Below, one piece after another: positions 1 through 4,203 of a stretch of 5,647 nucleotides of DNA; positions within the stretch are counted from its first letter, which is position 1, and the number at the start of each line of letters is the position of its first letter. Source of the stretch: an uncultured Anaerolineaceae bacterium (GTDB lineage Bacteria > Chloroflexota > Anaerolineae > Anaerolineales > Anaerolineaceae); contig CALAEB010000348.1 of the NCBI GenBank assembly GCA_937890875.1, positions 1 through 5,647 on the forward strand. Reading direction: 5' to 3'. The notes under the pieces were generated by a model. It did no database searches and was not told the DNA's origin. It saw only the letters and a program-made list of their open reading frames with translations. The position numbers and the translations under genes are program-made.

Positions 1-20
1 ACCATTCAAAATATGACTCA

Positions 21-157
21 GGCGTCAAAAGGGTAAAATTTCCAAAAAGGAGTTATTTGTTGTTCTATTTTTTGTCAGGCAAAACCCAACAAAAAAAAAT
101 AGAACAACAATTTCCGCTTCGACAATTTGCCTTTTGATGCTTTAACTGAATATGATT
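21..157 (+). repeat. Palindromic repeat element, copy 1
   Basis: A block of about 137 bases with a second copy in the opposite orientation at 2604-2736. Bases 21-59 are identical, as reverse complement, to 2698-2736 (39 of 39). The centre is a long hairpin: arm 58-74 (starts TGTTGTTCTA) pairs with 90-109 around a loop at 75-89, with extra As in the right arm. An outer pair, GCGTCAAAAGG (22-32) with CCTTTTGATGC (130-140), encloses it. Beyond that, TTTAACTGAATATGATT (141-157) matches TTTAACCAAATATGATC in copy 2. The hairpin arms differ from copy 2 by changes made on both sides, so pairing is kept. No ORF is credible inside it. It may be a small non-autonomous mobile or REP-like element; no transposase is nearby, and I cannot name the family. 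Confidence 0.75.
127..156 (+). promoter_or_regulatory. Possible sigma70-type promoter for rnz
   Basis: TTGCCT (127-132) and TATGAT (151-156) are 18 bases apart, facing rnz about 85 bases upstream of its start. The pair lies in the right end of the repeat element, and the same positions in the other copy read TTGACT-N18-TATGAT. Assignment rests only on consensus match and spacing. Confidence 0.35.
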
Positions 158-240
158 GCTGATCCGAGATACGTTCCGGAATCCGGTCTCTGGTAAAATT
201 AGCATCGTTTATCAAAAGCAGTTTTTCAAAGGAACCGAAC

Positions 241-1170
241 TTGTTTGAACTACTATTTTTAGGGACATCCGCTTCTGCGCCGTCCGTACACAGAAATTTA
301 CCATCCATGCTGGTCAAACATGAGGACCGCCGTTTTCTGATCGACTGCGGCGAAGGCACACAGCGCCAGATTCTGAAATCCGGCGCCGGATTCAAAAACC
401 TGAACAAAATTCTGATCACGCATGGGCACCTGGATCACATTCTCGGACTTGCGGGGCTGGTTGCCACGCTTCTGCGCTGGGAAGATTCGGAAGGGATTGA
501 CATTTATGGCGGGAAAGATGCGATCGTCCGGATCACGGATCTGATTTATTCGGTTGTTATCCGGGGGAATAAAATGCCTTCTCCGATCCGCTTTCACACC
601 CTGTCTCACGGACTTCTTTTTGACGAGGAAAAATTTACCGTCAGCTGCTTTCCTGTGATACACCGAGGAACCGATTCTTATGGTTTCGTTTTTGAGGAGA
701 AAGGAAAGCATCCCTTCCTGCCGGAAAAGGCGGAACTTTTGGCAATTCCGCCCGGCCCCTGGCGCCGGGAACTTGCAAACGGAGAAGTCGTCACATTACC
801 GGACGGAAGGAAAATCAGCCCGGATCAGGTTTTGGGCGATTTCAAAGCCGGGAGCAAATTAGCCATTGTCGGGGACACCGGTGAGACGGATTCCCTCGTT
901 GCCTATGTTAAAGACGCAGATGCATTGGTCATTGAGGCCACTTACCTGGAAGAAGAGGCAGATCTGGCCGGCAGTTTCTCTCACATGACAGCCAAACGAT
1001 CCGCGTTGCTGGCAAAAGAGGCCGGGGTCAAACATCTTTACCTGACGCATATATCGCGCAGACACCGTGAAAAAGATGTTCTGGCCGAAGCGCAATCCGT
1101 ATTTCCGGATACGACTGTTGCACGGGATCTGTCGGAATACATCATCAAAAAGGTCCAGCCGGAGGAATAA
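241..1170 (+). CDS. rnz: Ribonuclease Z (tRNA 3'-processing endonuclease)
   Basis: Cytoplasmic zinc-dependent endonuclease that cuts the 3' trailer from tRNA precursors so that CCA can be present or added. The 309 residues match the usual length of the bacterial short form. Visible motifs, in order: the N-terminal GTSASAP (8-14), IDCGEGTQRQ (34-43), the metal-binding HGHLDH (61-66, the HxHxDH signature) followed by ILGLAGL, H141 in HRGTDSYGF, GDT (211-213) with the metal-bridging D212, H248 in SFSHMTAK, and H270 in LYLTHISRR. All expected metal ligands are therefore present. The start is TTG: the LFLGTSA strand typical of the family begins right after it, and AAAGGA lies 7 bases upstream (228-233). 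The next ATG, at 307, would remove the conserved N-terminus. The gene stands alone, converges on the binding-protein gene and ends before a terminator at 1269-1296. Confidence 0.96.
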   Translation: MFELLFLGTSASAPSVHRNLPSMLVKHEDRRFLIDCGEGTQRQILKSGAGFKNLNKILITHGHLDHILGLAGLVATLLRWEDSEGIDIYGGKDAIVRITDLIYSVVIRGNKMPSPIRFHTLSHGLLFDEEKFTVSCFPVIHRGTDSYGFVFEEKGKHPFLPEKAELLAIPPGPWRRELANGEVVTLPDGRKISPDQVLGDFKAGSKLAIVGDTGETDSLVAYVKDADALVIEATYLEEEADLAGSFSHMTAKRSALLAKEAGVKHLYLTHISRRHREKDVLAEAQSVFPDTTVARDLSEYIIKKVQPEE

Positions 1171-1184
1171 AAAATCTGCCATAT

Positions 1185-1257
1185 CGGTTCAGAATCGCGG
1201 ATCCATCCGGTTCAGAAAACAGTGCTCCAAGCGGATATCCATTTCCTGAACCGGATG
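1185..1257. repeat. Inverted and direct repeat downstream of rnz
   Basis: CATCCGGTTCAG (1204-1215) and CTGAACCGGATG (1246-1257) form a perfect 12-base inverted repeat with a 30-base spacer. CGGTTCAGAA also occurs as a direct repeat at 1185-1194 and 1208-1217. It lies between the rnz stop and its terminator, so it would be a 3' UTR hairpin. No T-run follows it directly. Confidence 0.6.
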
Positions 1258-1268
1258 ATGCGTTTCAA

Positions 1269-1296
1269 CCCCGCTGCCTGAGCAGGGGATTTTTTG
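1269..1296 (+). terminator. Rho-independent terminator of rnz
   Basis: CCCCGCT (1269-1275) pairs with AGCAGGGG (1281-1288) with one bulged A and a short loop, followed by ATTTTTTG. It is oriented to stop rnz transcription just before the convergent binding-protein gene, which ends at 1306. Confidence 0.75.
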
Positions 1297-1305
1297 TTAT
1301 CCCGG

Positions 1306-2286
1306 CTATTCCGTATAAATTTCAGTCGCCCTTTCCAGAACGTTTTCGGGAAATACGTATCCAATCGCATCCGCGACAGTTTGATTCAGCACCACATCCA
1401 CATCCGCCAGTGACTCCACCGGCATTGTCGCCGGTTCCGCTTCACCATTCAGCACTCGGGCCGCCATCGCGCCAGTCTGAACACCAAGTTTATAATAATC
1501 GATCCCGACCGTCGCCAAACCGCCGGCTTCAACCATCGCCGGTGCGCCGCAGAAGACCGGAATCTTCTTTTCCTCTGCCACTTTGGCCAGGTTCGGCATA
1601 GCGGAGGCAATCGTGTTGTCCGTCGGAACATAAATCATGTCGACTTTTCCGGAAAGCGAAGAGGCAATCTGTTCAATGTCATTGACCGATGTGATCGTGC
1701 CGGTCTCAATCGCCAGTCCGGCCTGCTCCGCCAGTGCGGAAATCTGTTCAGCCTGAATTTCTGAATTAACTTCGGAAGAAGTATAGATGATGCCCAGCGT
1801 CTTTGCCTCCGGGAAAAGTTCAATCATCAGCGCCAGCTGCTGCTCCATCGGAGCCGCGTCGTTCGTCCCGCTGACATTTGTGCCGGGGGTCTCGTTGCTC
1901 TCAACCAGTCTCGCGCCGACCAGATCGGTCACCGCGGTGACAATGATCGGAATCTCCGTTGTCGCGGAGGCAACGGCCTGCGCGGACGGCGTCGCAATCG
2001 CCAGAATCAGATCGACCTTGTTTTTAACAAAACGTTCGCTGATGGTCATCAGGTTTGCCTGGTCTCCCTGTGCGTTCTGGAAATCGACTTCGATATTGAC
2101 GTCTTCCGTATAGCCGGCTGCCGCCAGCCCATCGATGAAACCGGCATAGGCTGCGTCAAGCGACGAGTGTTCAACCAATTGCAGCGCTCCGATTTTAATC
2201 AGATCATCTTCCGCAGAGACAATGCCGGCATGAATAGCGAAGGTCATAACGACCAGACATAAAAATAAGACGGTTGTTTTTTTCAT
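1306..2286 (-). CDS. TrpX-type ABC transporter substrate-binding protein (predicted Phe-regulated)
   Basis: Exported binding protein of 326 residues of the ABC_sub_bind family (PF04392, formerly DUF534; TrpX is a member). Such proteins deliver an amino acid to an ABC importer. Residues 1-25 form a signal peptide (MKK, hydrophobic stretch, VSA before EDD); there is no lipobox cysteine, so signal peptidase I cleavage is expected. Family-like stretches are IGALQLVEHSSLDAAYAGF, the FQNAQGDQANL block, ILAIATPSAQAVA, IPIIVTAVTDLVGARLV, the GTNVSGT turn, YVPTDNTIASAMP and GGLATVGIDYYKLG. ATG start with AGGAG 7 bases upstream (2294-2298). About three quarters of residues match the paralogue at 2875-3855, with no gaps. 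No permease or ATPase gene follows; the gene ends against rnz and is probably monocistronic. The leader encodes a Phe-rich peptide, so phenylalanine is the best ligand guess. That is inference; another aromatic amino acid is possible. Confidence 0.9.
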   Translation of the reverse strand: MKKTTVLFLCLVVMTFAIHAGIVSAEDDLIKIGALQLVEHSSLDAAYAGFIDGLAAAGYTEDVNIEVDFQNAQGDQANLMTISERFVKNKVDLILAIATPSAQAVASATTEIPIIVTAVTDLVGARLVESNETPGTNVSGTNDAAPMEQQLALMIELFPEAKTLGIIYTSSEVNSEIQAEQISALAEQAGLAIETGTITSVNDIEQIASSLSGKVDMIYVPTDNTIASAMPNLAKVAEEKKIPVFCGAPAMVEAGGLATVGIDYYKLGVQTGAMAARVLNGEAEPATMPVESLADVDVVLNQTVADAIGYVFPENVLERATEIYTE

Positions 2287-2309
2287 TAAACAGCTCCTGT
2301 TGAAAGAAT

Positions 2310-2341
2310 AAAAAAACCTCCTGTCGGTGCAGGAGGTTTTT
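2310..2341 (-). terminator. Attenuator terminator upstream of first binding-protein gene
   Basis: A perfect 12-base stem: AAAAACCTCCTG (2312-2323) and CAGGAGGTTTTT (2330-2341), loop TCGGTG on the + strand. On the transcribed (-) strand the stem is followed by seven Ts. It sits between the leader peptide gene and the start codon (23 bases from it), downstream of any plausible promoter, so it can act only as a conditional terminator for this gene. The AGGAGG within it is too far from the ATG to be its ribosome binding site. Confidence 0.9.
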
Positions 2342-2365
2342 GTTTACCAAAAATGAACGCTAAAC

Positions 2366-2434
2366 TTACACTGCACCCGGAGTGTTTTCCGCAAAAAAGC
2401 TAAAAAAGAAGAAAGCGCGTGTAAGTTTATTCAT
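2366..2434 (-). CDS. Phe-rich attenuator leader peptide
   Basis: A 22-codon ORF, ATG at 2434 and TAA at 2366-2368, starting MNKLTRA and then reading FFFFSFF at codons 8-14 (six Phe in seven codons), ending AENTPGAV. Phe clusters of this kind are the hallmark of regulatory leader peptides such as that of enterobacterial pheA. The peptide itself is not expected to have a function; its translation is the sensor. Five codons separate the last Phe from the GGT GCA G antiterminator segment, about what is needed for a stalled ribosome to leave that segment exposed. A paralogous leader with Tyr instead of Phe sits at the same place before the second binding-protein gene. No good Shine-Dalgarno sequence lies before the ATG, and the predicted promoter leaves only a few untranslated bases. 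Confidence 0.87.
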   Translation of the reverse strand: MNKLTRAFFFFSFFAENTPGAV

Positions 2435-2444
2435 GATAGCTGAT

Positions 2445-2472
2445 ACTATATCATAACCTCAAAAAAAAACAA
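2445..2472 (-). promoter_or_regulatory. Probable promoter of Phe attenuator transcript
   Basis: On the - strand TTGTTT (2467-2472) and TATAGT (2445-2450) are 16 bases apart. The overlapping 9-mer TATGATATA (2447-2455) is shared exactly with the region before the Tyr leader (4023-4031), at almost the same distance from the leader ATG (12 and 11 bases). That supports a promoter here, but which hexamer is the true -10 is open. Transcription would begin within about ten bases of the leader start codon. Confidence 0.45.
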
Positions 2473-2514
2473 GCCCGAATTATTTCGATTGATGACACGG
2501 AAATTTCAAACAGG

Positions 2515-2566
2515 ATTCGACTTTTGACCCGCAAACCATATCTGGTTCGGGTATCAAAAGTCGAAT
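2515..2566. repeat. Nested palindrome of the CTTTTGA family
   Basis: ATTCGACTTTTGA (2515-2527) and TCAAAAGTCGAAT (2554-2566) are a perfect 13-base inverted repeat. Pairing continues with CCCG/CGGG past a TA bulge, and the interior AACCATATCTGGTT is itself palindromic. It has the same plan as the units at 2590-2629 and 2726-2773: arms containing CTTTTGA/TCAAAAG around a core with ATATG/CATAT. It is in the spacer between the two binding-protein genes. No T-run follows, so it is not an evident terminator. Confidence 0.75.
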
Positions 2567-2603
2567 AGATCAAGATCGGTCGTTCAAACCTTTTGACATC
2601 CGG

Positions 2604-2633
2604 ATCATATTTGGTTAAAGTGCCAAAAGTCAA
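2604..2633 (-). promoter_or_regulatory. Possible outward promoter within repeat element copy 2
   Basis: On the - strand TTGACT (2628-2633) and TATGAT (2604-2609) are 18 bases apart, a good sigma70-type match. It points toward the Phe leader 170 bases away and is the exact counterpart of TTGCCT-N18-TATGAT in copy 1. Transcripts from here would pass through the palindrome at 2515-2566 before reaching the leader. Confidence 0.35.
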
Positions 2634-2736
2634 ATTGTTGCAGCAGAAACTGCTGTTCTGTTTTTTATTGGGCTTCGCCCAATAAAAAACAGAACAGCAA
2701 ATAACTCCTTTTTGGAAATTTTACCCTTTTGACGCC
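2604..2736 (-). repeat. Palindromic repeat element, copy 2 (inverted)
   Basis: Reverse-complement copy of the element at 21-157. The central hairpin here is a perfect 23-base stem, 2651-2673 with 2677-2699, closed by GGGC-TTC-GCCC. Against copy 1 the arms change T to C and A to G on one side and make the matching change on the other. The 39-base conserved flank is 2698-2736. Next to the stem is a smaller hairpin, CAGCAG-AAA-CTGCTG (2641-2655). An outer pair joins TGCCAAAAG (2621-2629) with CTTTTGACGC (2726-2735), imperfectly. The smaller palindrome 2590-2629 overlaps one end (CTTTTG...CAAAAG). The long stem could also stop transcription of the second binding-protein gene arriving from the right, although there is no classical T-run. 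Confidence 0.75.
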
Positions 2737-2773
2737 CTGATGCTCGAATCAGATATGCGCTGTGCGTCAAAAG
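2726..2773. repeat. CTTTTGACGC palindrome
   Basis: CTTTTGACGC (2726-2735) and GCGTCAAAAG (2764-2773) are a perfect 10-base inverted repeat with a 28-base spacer containing TCAGATATG. Its left arm is also the end of repeat element copy 2, so the element and this palindrome share an arm. At the window's left edge, GCGTCAAAAG (22-31) preceded by ATATGACTC looks like the right half of the same unit. Confidence 0.7.
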
Positions 2774-2786
2774 AATTGAACGCCCG

Positions 2787-2849
2787 GGAAACGGCAGGCT
2801 TGTGATTCTGTTTTTTGTGCCTCCCGCAAAAAACAGAATCACTGTTTCC
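2787..2849. repeat. Hairpin 3' of second binding-protein gene, related to the element core
   Basis: GTGATTCTGTTTTTTG (2802-2817) pairs perfectly with 2827-2842 (16 bases) around the loop TGCCTCCCG. GGAAAC (2787-2792) and GTTTCC (2844-2849) add a weaker outer pair. The arm resembles the central arms of the two repeat elements (TTCTGTTTTTT), and TTTCCGC after it also follows the stem in copy 1. It lies 26 bases beyond the stop of the gene at 2875-3855, so it would be the first 3' hairpin of that mRNA and may protect or end it. Confidence 0.7.
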
Positions 2850-2874
2850 GCACAAAGCCGCCCTTCGTTTCAGG

Positions 2875-3855
2875 CTATTCCGTATAAACAGTTGCCGCTG
2901 ATTCCAGAACACTTTCGGGGAACTCGACCCCGATTGCATCCGCGGCAACCTGGTTCAAAACAATATCAACGTCTTCGAGCGATTCGACCGGCATTGTGGC
3001 CGGTTCCGCCTCGCCGTTCAGCACACGGGCGGCCATTGCGCCGGTCTGCAGACCAAGTTTGTAATAATCAATCCCGACTGTCGCCAATCCTCCGCCGGCA
3101 ACCATGCTCGGCTCACCGCAGATGACCGGGATCTTCTTTTCTTCCGCAACTTTGGCCAGGTTCGGCATAGCGGAAGCGATCGTGTTGTCTGTCGGAGCGT
3201 AGATTACATCCACCTTCGAAGCTAACGAGGAGGCAACCTGCTCGATATCATTGACCGAGGTAATTGTTCCCCTTTCAACTTCAAGACCCAACGCTGTTGC
3301 CTGTTCTTCGACCTGCGCAGCTTGAATTTCGGAATTCACCTCAGACGAGTTATAAATAATTCCGAGCGTCTTCGCCTCCGGGAAAAGTTCGATCAGCAGG
3401 GCCAATTGCCGGTCAATCGGAGCAGCGTCAGTCGTCCCGGAAACATTCGTCCCCGGCAGTTCGTTGCTCTCAATCAACCTGGCGCCGACCAGATCAGTGA
3501 CCGCAGTGACGATGATCGGAATTTCAGAAGTCGCCGATGCAACCGCCTGGGCAGCCGGCGTCGCGATGGCCAGGATCAAATCGACCTTATTCTTTACAAA
3601 CCGGTCGCTGATGGTCATCAGGTTCGCCTGATCCGCCTGTGCGTTCTGGAAGTCAATCTGAATATTCACCCCATCCTCATACCCTGCTTCTTTCAATCCA
3701 TCGACAAAACCGGCATACGCGGCATCCAGAGCCGAATGTTCGACCAGTTGGAGCACACCAATCTGAAGAAGACTGTCATCAGCAAAGACAGCACCGAACT
3801 GCATGGCAGAAGCCAAAACGACAATTAACAAAATAAGAACGGTTGATTTTTTCAT
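2875..3855 (-). CDS. TrpX-type ABC transporter substrate-binding protein (predicted Tyr-regulated)
   Basis: Exported amino-acid-type binding protein, 326 residues, ABC_sub_bind family (PF04392). It is the same length as the paralogue at 1306-2286 and collinear with it. Signal peptide 1-25 with FADDS after the hydrophobic stretch; no lipobox cysteine. The two mature proteins share long identical blocks (for example FVKNKVDLILAIATP and SAMPNLAKVAEEKKIPV). They differ at scattered sites such as ICGEPSMVAGGG versus FCGAPAMVEAGG and YAPTD versus YVPTD, which could include ligand contacts. ATG start with AAGGAG 7 bases upstream (3863-3868). The preceding leader peptide is Tyr-rich, so tyrosine (or aromatic amino acids generally) is the likely ligand by inference. 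No permease or ATPase gene adjoins; a hairpin at 2802-2842 follows. Probably arose by duplication of the leader plus gene unit. Confidence 0.9.
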   Translation of the reverse strand: MKKSTVLILLIVVLASAMQFGAVFADDSLLQIGVLQLVEHSALDAAYAGFVDGLKEAGYEDGVNIQIDFQNAQADQANLMTISDRFVKNKVDLILAIATPAAQAVASATSEIPIIVTAVTDLVGARLIESNELPGTNVSGTTDAAPIDRQLALLIELFPEAKTLGIIYNSSEVNSEIQAAQVEEQATALGLEVERGTITSVNDIEQVASSLASKVDVIYAPTDNTIASAMPNLAKVAEEKKIPVICGEPSMVAGGGLATVGIDYYKLGLQTGAMAARVLNGEAEPATMPVESLEDVDIVLNQVAADAIGVEFPESVLESAATVYTE

Positions 3856-3879
3856 AACGCTACTCCTTGTAATATGTAT

Positions 3880-3909
3880 AAAAAAACCTCCTGTCTGTGC
3901 AGGAGGTTT
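3880..3909 (-). terminator. Attenuator terminator upstream of second binding-protein gene
   Basis: AAACCTCCTG (3884-3893) pairs perfectly with CAGGAGGTTT (3900-3909), loop TCTGTG on the + strand. Seven Ts follow on the - strand. It has the same stem as the terminator at 2310-2341 but a different loop, and it lies 24 bases upstream of the ATG, between leader ORF and structural gene. Confidence 0.9.
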
Positions 3910-3939
3910 CTGTTTAACCAGAAATTTGAAACGAGAAAA

Positions 3940-4011
3940 TCACTCTGCACACGGAGCGTTCTTAGGATAGGTATAATAATAAAAATCAAACGACCAGATG
4001 ATTTCCCTCAT
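3940..4011 (-). CDS. Tyr-rich attenuator leader peptide
   Basis: A 23-codon ORF, ATG at 4011 and TGA at 3940-3942. It starts MREII, then W6, F8, F10 and YYYTY at codons 11-15, and ends PKNAPCAE. Four of five consecutive codons are TAT. Five codons separate the last Tyr from the TGT GCA G antiterminator segment, exactly as in the Phe leader. Codons 19-22 (GCTCCGTGTGCA) align with the ACTCCGGGTGCA of the Phe leader, while the sensing stretch is unrelated in sequence. The cluster W-F-F-Y-Y-Y-Y might respond to all three aromatic amino acids, with Tyr dominant because its codons are nearest the switch. Only a weak GGA lies upstream of the ATG. Confidence 0.85.
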   Translation of the reverse strand: MREIIWSFDFYYYTYPKNAPCAE

Positions 4012-4022
4012 GGTTTTCCAAA

Positions 4023-4031
4023 TATATCATA
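4023..4031 (-). promoter_or_regulatory. Probable -10 region of Tyr attenuator transcript
   Basis: TATGATATA on the - strand, identical to the 9-mer before the Phe leader and 11 bases from the leader ATG. I see no convincing -35 at the right distance (TTTATG and CCGATT are poor), so the assignment depends on conservation between the two leaders. Confidence 0.35.
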
Positions 4032-4135
4032 TTTGCGGCAGACATAAAATCGGTTTTTGAAAAATTGATGACATTTCTGCGCATTTTTTTTATTTTCGCT
4101 CGCAAAAAAACAAGAAACTTCAAACATTTTCGCAA

Positions 4136-4169
4136 TTCGGCCTCTGCCGCAATAGCAACAGAGGCCGAA
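4136..4169 (-). terminator. Hairpin at the end of the trk operon
   Basis: TTCGGCCTCTG (4136-4146) and CAGAGGCCGAA (4159-4169) form a perfect 11-base GC-rich stem with a 12-base loop, 35 bases after the stop of the TrkA gene. On the - strand only a mixed sequence follows at once, with a T-run (TTTTTTT) about 30 bases further on. It may be an imperfect terminator or an mRNA 3'-end stabiliser. It separates the trk operon from the Tyr attenuator promoter. Confidence 0.6.
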
Positions 4170-4203
4170 CCGGTAGATTCTATAAAGAGCCGGGATTAAA
4201 GGA

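Larger units (their letters stand above)
2310..2434 (-). promoter_or_regulatory. Ribosome-mediated attenuator, Phe-responsive (predicted)
   Basis: Reading the - strand: Phe-rich leader ORF, then the terminator. GGTGCAG near the end of the ORF (2371-2377 on +) is perfectly complementary to CTGCACC in the terminator's 5' arm and loop (2326-2332), giving an antiterminator exclusive with the terminator. A third pairing, AAACTTACAC with GTGTAAGTTT (2362-2371 and 2419-2428 on +, perfect 10 bases), joins codons 2-6 to the stop region and could hold the GGTGCAG in the untranslated RNA. Model: a ribosome stalled on Phe codons leaves GGTGCAG free and the gene is read; a ribosome reaching the stop codon covers it and transcription ends. 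Confidence 0.85.
3880..4011 (-). promoter_or_regulatory. Ribosome-mediated attenuator, Tyr-responsive (predicted)
   Basis: Same plan as the Phe attenuator. TGTGCAG near the end of the Tyr-rich ORF is perfectly complementary to CTGCACA in the terminator's 5' arm and loop. The one differing base pair (T-A here, G-C in the Phe copy) is a compensatory change that supports the antiterminator as a selected helix. AAATCA (codons 3-5) can pair with TGATTT at the stop codon (3937-3942 and 3999-4004 on +), in the same place as the 10-base helix of the Phe copy but weaker. Stalling at the Tyr codons would leave TGTGCAG exposed and allow readthrough. Confidence 0.85.

Noticed and set aside
21..157. Complete insertion sequence at the left edge
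   Set aside because: The element is only about 137 bases, with no transposase frame and no evident target-site duplication.
2326..2336. AGGAGG in the terminator stems as a Shine-Dalgarno site
   Set aside because: It is over 40 bases from the structural ATG with no start codon at suitable distance, and AGGAG/AAGGAG sites lie correctly 7 bases before both genes.
2310..2434. T-box or metabolite riboswitch as the sensor of the leader terminators
   Set aside because: No T-box signature (AGGGTGGNACCGCG-like) or known aptamer core is visible. The ORF with clustered Phe or Tyr codons and the short antiterminator explain the leaders fully.
2515..2773. CRISPR array
   Set aside because: The repeats are palindromic, of unequal spacing and in different orientations, without uniform spacers or cas genes.
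2475..2874. Short ORFs in the palindromic spacer (such as those of 60-75 codons on the - strand)
   Set aside because: They run through hairpins and repeat arms, have no family-like features, and one overlaps the end of the binding-protein gene; they are open by chance.
3322..3828. A 168-codon ORF on the + strand opposite the second binding-protein gene
   Set aside because: It is an antisense shadow of a clearly coding gene with low-complexity, Arg/Gln-rich translation and no ribosome site.
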